Assembly (NCBI GenBank): GCA_029881615.1
Contig: JAOUMF010000007.1
Coordinates: forward strand, 1 to 14,837
DNA from: Alphaproteobacteria bacterium
Lineage (GTDB): Bacteria > Pseudomonadota > Alphaproteobacteria > UBA8366 > JADFVY01
Reading direction: 5' to 3'
Length of the DNA: 14,837 nucleotides
Within the stretch, counting starts at the first letter, position 1, and each line of letters begins with the position of its first letter. A model generated the notes under the pieces. It saw nothing but the letters and a program-made list of their open reading frames with translations, was not told the DNA's origin and made no database searches. The translations under genes were made by a program, and so were the position numbers. Shown piece after piece: positions 6,804 to 13,364 of the stretch.

Positions 6804-7820
6804 TCACCCTGCCTTGGGCTGCTGCTGGGTGATGCAATGAATCCCGCCGCCACCGCGGATGATATCAACGGCGGGTACCTGCGTTACCTTGCGGTCCGGA
6901 AAAGCCTGCACGATGGCTCGGCGCGCGGCGTCGTCGCGCTTGTCCTCGAAACTGGGCATCACAATGCCGCCATTGGCGATATAGAAGTTGATATAGGAAC
7001 TGGACAGCCGTTCGCCATCCTCTTCCATGCGCGTGGGCTGGTCGATGGTCACCACCTCCAGCGCGCGCCCCCTGGCATCCGTGCTGGCGCGCAGAATTTC
7101 GGTATTAGCCCGCAGGATCTCATAGTTCGGATCCCCCTCGTCCGGACAGGAGGCCGCCAGCACCATGCCGGGTCGCGCGAAACAGGCGACATTGTCCACA
7201 TGGCCATCGGTTTCGTCGTAATGGTAGCCCCCGGGAAGCCAGATCACCTTTTCGGCGCCCAGCCAATCGCACAGCGCCTGCTCGGTTTCCGCCTTGCCCA
7301 TGCCGGGATTGCGGTTCGGATTCAGCAGCACGGTCTCGGTGGTCAGCACCGTGCCCTCGCCGTCATGATGAATGGCGCCGCCTTCCAGTACGAAGGGCGC
7401 ATCGAAATGGCGAACACCAAGATGATGGATCAGGGTCTCGGCCAGGCGGGCATCCTTGTTGTAGAATTCGTACTTGTTGCCCCAGGCATTGAAATGCCAG
7501 TCGCAGCCAGCGATATCACCCTTTCCGTTCAACAAGAAGGTGGGGCCGATATCGCGCATCCAGGAATCATCCAGATCCATCGGCAATACGTCCACGCCGC
7601 GCCCGCAATTCATCGAAGCGGCGGCCACATCTTCCGGATTGGCCACCATCGTTACCGGTTCGAACTCGGCAATGGCCTGAGCAACCGCCGCATAAGCATC
7701 GCGCGCGTCATCCAGCCTGTCGCCCCACAATTCCTGACGGCAGGGCCATGCCATCCAGCAGCGTTCGTGCGGATGCCATTCGGCGGGCATAGAGAAACCT
7801 TCAGCGGCGGGCGTGGTCAT
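6804..7820 (-). CDS. aguA: Agmatine deiminase
   Basis: A 338-aa enzyme of the peptidylarginine-deiminase-like fold that hydrolyses agmatine to N-carbamoylputrescine and ammonia. Diagnostic motifs are MPAEWHPHERCWMAWP at the N-terminus, DSWMRDIGP (Asp90), VLEGGAIHHDGEGT (Glu146), DETDGHVDN (His207) and GGGGIHCITQQQP near the end with the catalytic Cys329. The start is ATG 7820, preceded by GGGGGAG with a short spacer. A TTG at 7865 in the same frame would add 15 unlikely residues. The gene sits 87 nt downstream of the transporter ATPase and 5 nt upstream of aguB, forming a complete agmatine-to-putrescine pathway next to a polyamine importer. The family call is firm. Confidence 0.95.
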   Translation of the reverse strand: MTTPAAEGFSMPAEWHPHERCWMAWPCRQELWGDRLDDARDAYAAVAQAIAEFEPVTMVANPEDVAAASMNCGRGVDVLPMDLDDSWMRDIGPTFLLNGKGDIAGCDWHFNAWGNKYEFYNKDARLAETLIHHLGVRHFDAPFVLEGGAIHHDGEGTVLTTETVLLNPNRNPGMGKAETEQALCDWLGAEKVIWLPGGYHYDETDGHVDNVACFARPGMVLAASCPDEGDPNYEILRANTEILRASTDARGRALEVVTIDQPTRMEEDGERLSSSYINFYIANGGIVMPSFEDKRDDAARRAIVQAFPDRKVTQVPAVDIIRGGGGIHCITQQQPKAG

Positions 7821-7866
7821 GGGCTCCCCCGGAGCAATTGAAAAATATGATTTGACTGTAAGCAAA

Positions 7867-7902
7867 GGCCGGCCGCGTTGACAAGTGGCAAGCGGCCGGG
7901 CC
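7867..7902 (-). terminator. GC-rich hairpin between transporter ATPase and aguA (terminator/attenuator candidate)
   Basis: GGCCGGCCGC (7867-7876) pairs with GCGGCCGGGCC (7892-7902) through an 8-bp core, plus two more pairs past a single bulged G. Read on -, it starts six bases after the ATPase stop and is followed by TTTGCTT. It looks like a leaky terminator or mRNA-processing stem that would lower aguAB expression relative to the transporter, or it separates two transcription units. The stretch 7821-7866 after it is AT-rich and could hold an aguAB promoter, but I see no clear boxes. Confidence 0.45.
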
Positions 7903-7907
7903 TCTCC

Positions 7908-8996
7908 CTACTCAGCCAGCACGAGCGTGTTTCCAGGAGCCCAGGATATCCAGAGATCGTCACCGATGGCGACCGACAATGCACTGTGCCGCGCATCGTT
8001 TTGAATCGTGCTTATGAACTGCACGCCTGTTTCGGTATCCAGCAGAACATTGCTTTCGCTACCATAATAGGCGACATCGCAAACCTTGCCCTTGAGCGCG
8101 ACAACGCCCTCGCCGGGTTTTTCCACCGACAGCACGGTCTTTTCCGGGCGAACGGCGATGCCGATATCCCCGGAAGCAGCGCCATCATGAGGCACAGTGA
8201 CGCGGCCCATGCCCTTGACCTCGACGACCATCTCGCCGCCCGACTGACCCGCGACTTTTGCTTCCAGCATGTTCACCTTGCCAATGAAATCGGCAACGAA
8301 AAGGCTGTTGGGATGTTCATAAAGCTCGTCCGGCGGGGCAATCTGCCTGACCACGCCCCGGTCCATCACGGCGGCGCGATCGGCCATCGACAAGGCCTCG
8401 TCCTGGTCATGGGTAACGATGACGAAGGTAATGCCAACGGTATGCTGCAGACGCACCAGTTCCAGCCGCATCGCCTCGCGCAGCTTGGCGTCGAGCGCGC
8501 TCAGAGGTTCGTCCAGAAGCAACACTTTCGGTTTCTTGACCAGCGCACGGGCCAGCGCCACGCGCTGACGCTGACCGCCGGAAAGCTGATCGGGCTTGCG
8601 CTTGCCATATTCTTCCAGATGCACAAGCGACAGGGCTTCTTCGACCCGGCCTGCAATTTCGTCCTTTTGAACGCCCGTAACCTTCAGCCCATAGGCGACA
8701 TTGTCAAACACCGACATATGCGGGAATACCGCATAGGACTGGAACACCATGTTCACCGGACGTTTGTTCGGCGAAACGCCAAGCATGGGCTGACCGTCGA
8801 TTTCAATCTCGCCGTCACTGGCTGTTTCAAATCCGGCCAGCATGCGCAACAGCGTGGTCTTGCCGCAGCCCGACGGCCCCAGCAACGCAAAGAACTCGCC
8901 AGGCATCACATCGATGCTGACATTATTGACCGCGGTCACGTTGCCAAATTTCTTGGTTACGTTGCGGATACTGATAATCGGTTTGGCGTCGGTCAT
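7908..8996 (-). CDS. potG: Polyamine ABC transporter ATP-binding protein (PotA/PotG type)
   Basis: A 362-aa ATPase that powers polyamine import from the cytoplasmic face. Complete catalytic motifs are present: Walker A GPSGCGKTT (40-48), Q-loop Gln86, signature LSGGQ (138-142), Walker B VLLLDEP (158-164) and the switch His196 (VTHDQDEA). The second half (~275-360) is a TOBE-type regulatory domain, as in PotA/PotG/MalK-like importers, which fits the protein's length. Its ATG overlaps the stop of the PotI-type permease (ATGA, 8993-8996), indicating translational coupling. The call as polyamine rather than another spermidine/putrescine-iron-sulfate-class importer rests on the binding protein, the permease type and the aguAB genes next door. 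PotA versus PotG naming is a convention. Confidence 0.92.
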   Translation of the reverse strand: MTDAKPIISIRNVTKKFGNVTAVNNVSIDVMPGEFFALLGPSGCGKTTLLRMLAGFETASDGEIEIDGQPMLGVSPNKRPVNMVFQSYAVFPHMSVFDNVAYGLKVTGVQKDEIAGRVEEALSLVHLEEYGKRKPDQLSGGQRQRVALARALVKKPKVLLLDEPLSALDAKLREAMRLELVRLQHTVGITFVIVTHDQDEALSMADRAAVMDRGVVRQIAPPDELYEHPNSLFVADFIGKVNMLEAKVAGQSGGEMVVEVKGMGRVTVPHDGAASGDIGIAVRPEKTVLSVEKPGEGVVALKGKVCDVAYYGSESNVLLDTETGVQFISTIQNDARHSALSVAIGDDLWISWAPGNTLVLAE

Positions 8997-9832
8997 TCTT
9001 TTTTGCCCTTGGTCCAGCGCGACTGCATGATCATGGCGACCAGCGTCAATGACAATGTGATGAGGATAAGTACGGTGGAGGCCGCGTTGACTTCCGGCGT
9101 TACGCTGAAACGCAGCATTGAATAGATTTTCACCGGGAAGGTATTGTCGCCGACCCCCGCGGTAAAGAATGTAATGACGAAATCATCGAGCGACAGCACG
9201 AAGGCCATCAACGCGCCAGCCACCAGTCCCGGGATCATGTAAGGGAAGGTGACAAACCAGAAGGTCTGCCATTCGCTGGCGCCAAGATCGCGGCTGGCCT
9301 CTTCCAGCGACACATCGAAACCTGCCATGCGGGCGCGAATCACCACCGCAACGAACGGTATGGTGAAAGCGATATGGCTGACGATGATGGTATAGAGGCT
9401 AAGTTCTATGCCCACGGCCCAGAAAAAAATCACCATCGCCACCGCCATGCAGATTTCGGGAATGACGATGGGCAGATGGATAATCCCCTCATAGGTTCCC
9501 TTCCAGGGAAACCAGTAACGGTAAAGCGCCAGCCCCAGCATCGCGCCAAGCGCGGTGGACACTACCGTCGATACCGCCGCGACATGCATCGAATTGATGA
9601 ACGCCTCGTGCAGGGCCTGATTGTTGAATGCCTTTTCATACCATTCCAGCGAAAACCCCTTCCAGACGAAGGCGCGCTTGTAGGAATTGAAACTGAAGGC
9701 AACCAGCGTGACAATCGGAAAATAAAGGAAGACGAAGCAACCGAACAGGGTCAGCCACATCCAGGGCCGCTTGAGATATTCCAGCGGGTTCACTTCACGC
9801 CGACGACGGCGTCCGGCAACTATATCAGTCAT
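8993..9832 (-). CDS. potI: Polyamine ABC transporter permease (PotC/PotI type)
   Basis: A 279-aa inner-membrane permease with about six hydrophobic helices. The first (~26-48) is preceded by a basic tail GRRRRR that should stay cytoplasmic. The ATPase-coupling EAA loop is visible at ~177-200 as LEEASRDLGASEWQTFWFVTFP-like sequence, with the conserved glycine 184. The stretch SFNSYKRAFVWKGFSLEWYEKAF and the later LSLDDFVITFFTAG are highly typical of PotC/PotI. It overlaps both neighbours by four bases, with the PotH-type gene upstream and the ATPase downstream, as expected for proteins assembled 1:1 into the transmembrane channel. Confidence 0.93.
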   Translation of the reverse strand: MTDIVAGRRRRREVNPLEYLKRPWMWLTLFGCFVFLYFPIVTLVAFSFNSYKRAFVWKGFSLEWYEKAFNNQALHEAFINSMHVAAVSTVVSTALGAMLGLALYRYWFPWKGTYEGIIHLPIVIPEICMAVAMVIFFWAVGIELSLYTIIVSHIAFTIPFVAVVIRARMAGFDVSLEEASRDLGASEWQTFWFVTFPYMIPGLVAGALMAFVLSLDDFVITFFTAGVGDNTFPVKIYSMLRFSVTPEVNAASTVLILITLSLTLVAMIMQSRWTKGKKE

Positions 9833-10743
9833 GCTTCAGCCCTCACCCGTTCCCGGCGCCGCATCATCAACGCATTGATCGCAAAGAAGATAAATACCGG
9901 ATACATTATCACGAAGGACAGGGCAGCACCGAAAGGCCAGTCACGAGCCTTGCTGAACTCCTGGGCGATCAGATTGCCGATCATCATGCTATCTGTCCCG
10001 CCCAACCTGTCAGGCACCAGGAAATTTCCCATCGACAGGATGAAGACAAGCAGACAACCCGTAACAATGCCTGGCATGGCCAACGGCGCCAGCACGGAAA
10101 AGAAAGTGCGCCACTGCCCTGCCCCAAGGTCGAGGCTGGCCTCGAGGTACGAGCGATCGAGTTTTTCCAGCGTCGCGTAAAGCGGCAGGATCAGGAACGG
10201 CAAGTGCACATAAACCAGCCCGACGATCACCGTGTAATTGTTGTGCAGCATTTCCAGCGGGGTAAATTGACCCATTACATCCGGCAGACCGGCAAAGCCA
10301 AGCAGCCAGTCCGCTTGCCCATGCAGCCAGCCCAGTCCGCTATTGACGACCCCGCGCGAGCCCAGAACGACGATCCAGGCGAAGGTGCGAATCAGCATGT
10401 TGGTAAAGAAGGGAAGCACTACGACAAGCAGTAGCGGATTCTTCCAGCGATCCGGCGCGAAGGCAATACCCAGGGCAACGGGAAAGCCAATCAGCAAACA
10501 GAGGAAGGTGCTTAGCCCACCGATCCAGATGGATTTCCACAATATTTTCAGGTGGATCGGTTCAATGGCCCGCAGATAATTATCGAAACTGAAAGCCAGA
10601 TATGTCTGGCCCAGGGGGCCACGTTCGCCAAAGCTGTATACCCAGATCGCAACCACGGGAATGGTAAAAAATACCAGCAGCCAGAAAGTGGCCGGCCCCA
10701 TGAAAACCATGAAGGCCAATTTATTTTTGCGCCAGTCTTCCAT
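9829..10743 (-). CDS. potH: Polyamine ABC transporter permease (PotB/PotH type)
   Basis: A 304-aa inner-membrane permease forming the channel with the PotI-type subunit. It has about six helices, the first at ~10-36 (FMVFMGPATFWLLVFFTIPV). The coupling loop at ~199-220 reads YLEASLDLGAGQWRTFFSVLAP, with Gly207 in the conserved position. PFFTNMLIRTFAWIVVLG and GNFLVPDRLGG are strong PotB/PotH signatures. The start is ATG 10743; an AGGGAG sits about 14 nt upstream, which is longer than usual and may mean modest translation. It follows the binding-protein gene across a 149-nt gap containing a strong hairpin, and overlaps the next permease by four bases. Confidence 0.92.
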   Translation of the reverse strand: MEDWRKNKLAFMVFMGPATFWLLVFFTIPVVAIWVYSFGERGPLGQTYLAFSFDNYLRAIEPIHLKILWKSIWIGGLSTFLCLLIGFPVALGIAFAPDRWKNPLLLVVVLPFFTNMLIRTFAWIVVLGSRGVVNSGLGWLHGQADWLLGFAGLPDVMGQFTPLEMLHNNYTVIVGLVYVHLPFLILPLYATLEKLDRSYLEASLDLGAGQWRTFFSVLAPLAMPGIVTGCLLVFILSMGNFLVPDRLGGTDSMMIGNLIAQEFSKARDWPFGAALSFVIMYPVFIFFAINALMMRRRERVRAEA

Positions 10744-10837
10744 TGCTTACACCGGTTCTCCCTGTCAAGCCGAACAGCCGGCCAAACCGCCGGAGCATCG
10801 GTAAAATATAGCGGTCATGATAACGATCAATCGAAAC
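10744..10837 (-). other. Untranslated part of the potF-potH spacer
   Basis: This stretch between the hairpin and the PotH-type start carries no ORF I would defend. It is more AT-rich than its surroundings (for example TAAAATATAGC near 10802-10812) and holds the SD for the permease gene. An internal promoter is possible but I see no convincing boxes. Confidence 0.3.
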
Positions 10838-10872
10838 TCGGGCGGGAAGCGGCGAATGCGCCTCCCGCCCGA
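10838..10872 (-). terminator. Strong intercistronic hairpin after the binding-protein gene
   Basis: TCGGGCGGGA (10838-10847) pairs perfectly with TCCCGCCCGA (10863-10872). Inside, GGCG (10851-10854) pairs with CGCC (10859-10862) around an AATG loop, leaving a 3-nt bulge. Read on -, it begins 20 nt after the potF stop and is followed by GTTTCGATTG, a broken T-tract. Such stems between a binding protein and its permeases commonly stabilise the upstream message or stop most transcripts, giving an excess of binding protein. That role is inferred from position. Confidence 0.55.
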
Positions 10873-10892
10873 ACTGATTCGTCAATCGCGGT

Positions 10893-11987
10893 TCAGGATG
10901 CCTGAATTGCGGTCCAGGCCTCATCGTAAAGCCGGGTATGCTCGCCGACACTGAGGATACCCTCGCAGCGGCTCAGCACATCGTCCGGCGCGAACACCGC
11001 CGGATTATCGGTATATTCCTTCGGCATCTTGGCCTTCGCGTCCTTGTTCGGGGTCGCGAAATAGATCGTATTGGCGATCTCGACATGCACGTCCACATCA
11101 TGGACATGATTGATGAATTTGTGCGCATTGTCGGGATGCGGCGCGTCCTTCGGAATACAGATGTTGTCTACCCAGACGTTCGAGCCTTCCTTGGGCACGA
11201 CGTAATTGTAGCCTTCCTCTTCCTGCATTACGGCCGCGATATCACCGCTCCACTCCATGGTGATGTCCACCTCGCCGGCGACCAGAAGATCCTGGCCGTT
11301 GTCGGCGGCGAAGGTTTTGATATGCGGCTTGACCGCGATCAGCAAGTCGCGCGCTTCGGCGATCTGCTTCGCATCGGTGCTGTTCATCGGATAGCCCATA
11401 TATTTGAGCGCACAGCCGATGACCGCACGAGAATCGCTGAGCAGCGCAATACGGCCGGAATGCTTTGCGGCACGCGACGGCTCCAGCACATCGGCCCAGC
11501 TTTCGGGGGCGCTATCCATCGCCGATTCCTTGTAGCCCAGGCCCATGGTACCCCACATGTAGGGAATCGAATGCTTCATGCCCGGGTCGTAGGCCGGATT
11601 GGTGAAAGCCGGATCCAGATGCTTCAAGTTCGGAATTTTCGAATGATCGAGCGGCACCACCATGCCAAGCGAAATCATGTCCTCGACCATATAATCGGTC
11701 GGAACGATGATGTCGTAGCCGGGATTGCCTTCTTTCAGCTTGGCGAACATCTCTTCATTGTCGCCGAACAGATCGTATTGAACCTGAATACCGGTCCGGG
11801 CGTTGAAAGTGCCAAGGGTCTTTTCGCCGATATAGGTGTCCCAGTTATAAATATTGAGCCGTTTTTCCTCGGCCGACCAGGCGCGATTCGCCCCACCGAC
11901 AAAGGTGATGCCCACGGCGGCCACCGAACCCTGCATAAAGGCGCGGCGCGAAACCTGCGAAATAAGCGACCTTCCGAATTTTCTCAT
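10893..11987 (-). CDS. potF: Polyamine-type periplasmic substrate-binding protein (PotD/PotF family)
   Basis: A 364-aa periplasmic receptor that delivers a polyamine-type ligand to the permeases. A twin-arginine signal (SRRAFMQG, ~14-21, then a mild hydrophobic stretch and a cut near AWSA) implies folded export by Tat, unlike Sec-exported E. coli PotF. The start ATG 11987 is chosen because AGGGAG lies ten bases upstream; the in-frame ATG 11996 has only one base of spacing. Family landmarks are IYNWDTYIG (47-55), VPTDYM, IPYMWGT, EWSGD (245-249), NVWVDN (270-275) and FATPN. Pocket residues Trp49, Tyr52, Trp246, Asp249, Trp272 and Asp274 are kept. The acidic residue after NW-x and the Glu of PotD's DAREV motif appear replaced by Thr and Ala (DSRAV, Ala188). 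The polyamine class is secure; the exact ligand is open, and agmatine is a candidate from context. Confidence 0.9.
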   Translation of the reverse strand: MRKFGRSLISQVSRRAFMQGSVAAVGITFVGGANRAWSAEEKRLNIYNWDTYIGEKTLGTFNARTGIQVQYDLFGDNEEMFAKLKEGNPGYDIIVPTDYMVEDMISLGMVVPLDHSKIPNLKHLDPAFTNPAYDPGMKHSIPYMWGTMGLGYKESAMDSAPESWADVLEPSRAAKHSGRIALLSDSRAVIGCALKYMGYPMNSTDAKQIAEARDLLIAVKPHIKTFAADNGQDLLVAGEVDITMEWSGDIAAVMQEEEGYNYVVPKEGSNVWVDNICIPKDAPHPDNAHKFINHVHDVDVHVEIANTIYFATPNKDAKAKMPKEYTDNPAVFAPDDVLSRCEGILSVGEHTRLYDEAWTAIQAS

Positions 11988-12065
11988 CTTTAACATGCTC
12001 CCTGTTGGAATTCTTGACCGATGCAGGACAATGGCCCCGGATCACCAGATTGTACCGCTGCCGTA

Positions 12066-12094
12066 ATTGAGACTAAATATCCGGTCGCTGTCAA
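12066..12094 (-). promoter_or_regulatory. Possible promoter of the polyamine cluster
   Basis: On -, a perfect TTGACA (12094-12089) is followed after 17 nt by CTCAAT (12071-12066), a poor -10. The site lies about 80 nt before the potF start, in the 157-nt spacer after the adaptor gene, which is the natural place for the cluster's promoter. The -35 is convincing and the -10 is not. A regulator-assisted promoter would fit. Confidence 0.3.
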
Positions 12095-12106
12095 TGCAGG
12101 TTAACA

Positions 12107-12131
12107 GGGCGGGCCCAAATATATTCCGCCC
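12107..12131 (-). terminator. Possible terminator after the adaptor gene
   Basis: GGGCGG (12107-12112) pairs with CCGCCC (12126-12131) around a 13-nt AT-rich loop, starting 13 nt downstream of the adaptor stop on -. The sequence after it (TGTTAACC) has no T-run. It would separate the exporter operon from the polyamine cluster, but support is modest. Confidence 0.3.
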
Positions 12132-12144
12132 CCGCATTTCCCGG

Positions 12145-13353
12145 TCATCCGCCGGAACGCGAGACTATCCGCACCCCGTCGGAAATCCGGTCGCCAGGGT
12201 GCAGAATAACGCTGGTTCCTTCAGTCAGCCCGTCCAGCACTTCCGCCTCCCGGCCATTACCGTGATCGATTTCGATGTGACGCAATCTCGCCACCCCGTC
12301 TTCGGCAACAAACACGGCCCACGACTCGCCGTCACGAAACAGCGCGCCCAACGGCAATTGCAACACATCCTCGCCGCGCCAATCCAGGATATGAGCGTCC
12401 ACACGATAGCCATGGCCCAGCCCCCGCCATTTTTCAGGCGAATCGGTGAAATCTATGATGACATTCACCCGCTGCTCTTCGATACCCAGCGCCGAAACCT
12501 TGGTAAATGCAAAGGGTTCGATTCGCCGCACCTGGCCGGCCAGTGCGCCCCCGCCCCAATCCCCGATCGTAACCTCGGCGCCCTCCCTGACTCGAACGGC
12601 ATCGCCGGACAACAAATCCACCACGATTTCCAGATCGGTGGGGTCGCCAAGTTCAATCAGCGGCGTGCCGGCGGCTATGACGCCTTCGCTCTCTTGTATG
12701 ACGCGCAATATCCTGCCATCCACCGGCGAATAAACGGCGACACAGCAGGCTTCCTCGGCGCCTTCGCCCGCTCCCTCGCCGGGCTGAATCAGGGCGGCGC
12801 GCGCGGTTTCCAGTTCGAAACGACGCATCTCGACCGTCGCGATCGCGGTATCGCGCGCAGCCGCCTTTGTCCTTACCTCAAGCCGCGCCCGATCAAGATC
12901 GCGCTGCGAAATATTGCCCCGCTTGGACAACTCCTCAGCGCGTCCCAACTCGGCCCGGGCAAAATCAAGTTCCGCCAGCGACCGGGCCTGCTCGGCCTCG
13001 GCGAGCGCGAAGGCCGCCTCCGCCGCCTTGATCACCGCCTCGGCCTGGGCACGGGCGCGCCTGTCCAGAAAGGCAGGATCGCCAGGCTCGATCGTGGCGA
13101 GCAGTGTCTCATTGGCGACCACGCTGTCTCCGACATGGCGCTCGATTCGCAAGACCCTGCCGGGCACGGGCGCCGACACGACGTAGACCTCGCGCACCCG
13201 GGTCTGGCCGTCACCGTCAATAGTGACCGTCAACGCCCCGCGCCCAATAACGGCGAGATCGACGGATGCCGGTTGATCGCGGAAAGCATAGACAAGGGCG
13301 CCGGCAAGGATAACCGCCAGAAGCGCATACCATAAGACTCGGCGTAGCTGCAT
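12145..13353 (-). CDS. HlyD-family periplasmic adaptor of an ABC exporter
   Basis: A 402-aa membrane-fusion protein expected to link an inner-membrane ABC permease to an outer-membrane channel. One N-terminal membrane anchor (~6-23) is followed by a split lipoyl/barrel-sandwich domain: VSAPVPGRVLRIERHVGDSV (59-78) and VYSPVDGRILRVIQESEGVI (~207-226). Between them lies an alanine/glutamate-rich helical hairpin (~95-190), then a beta-barrel and membrane-proximal region (TKVSALGIEEQRVNV, LQLPLGALFRDG). An acidic Gly/Glu linker ending in adjacent cysteines (Cys203-Cys204) precedes the second lipoyl half. The chosen ATG 13353 has AGGGGA seven bases upstream; ATG 13359 would have one. It follows the FtsX-type permease closely. 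The substrate is unknown; no outer-membrane channel gene is visible. Confidence 0.88.
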   Translation of the reverse strand: MQLRRVLWYALLAVILAGALVYAFRDQPASVDLAVIGRGALTVTIDGDGQTRVREVYVVSAPVPGRVLRIERHVGDSVVANETLLATIEPGDPAFLDRRARAQAEAVIKAAEAAFALAEAEQARSLAELDFARAELGRAEELSKRGNISQRDLDRARLEVRTKAAARDTAIATVEMRRFELETARAALIQPGEGAGEGAEEACCVAVYSPVDGRILRVIQESEGVIAAGTPLIELGDPTDLEIVVDLLSGDAVRVREGAEVTIGDWGGGALAGQVRRIEPFAFTKVSALGIEEQRVNVIIDFTDSPEKWRGLGHGYRVDAHILDWRGEDVLQLPLGALFRDGESWAVFVAEDGVARLRHIEIDHGNGREAEVLDGLTEGTSVILHPGDRISDGVRIVSRSGG

Positions 13354-13364
13354 GGTCATGTCCC

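Noticed and set aside
7821..7865. Longer aguA from a TTG at 7865
   Set aside because: It adds 15 residues unlike the family and lacks an SD, whereas ATG 7820 has GGGGGAG just upstream and gives the usual N-terminus.
7878..9125. 415-aa open frame on + across the transporter ATPase
   Set aside because: It is histidine/arginine-rich and antisense to an ATPase with complete Walker A, Walker B and signature motifs.
10938..11993. 351-aa open frame on + across the binding protein
   Set aside because: It covers almost exactly the antisense of the receptor gene, has His/Arg-heavy composition, and shows no recognisable domain.
12067..13335. 422-aa open frame on + across the adaptor
   Set aside because: It is antisense to a HlyD-family protein with clear lipoyl halves. 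The composition is typical of a shadow frame.
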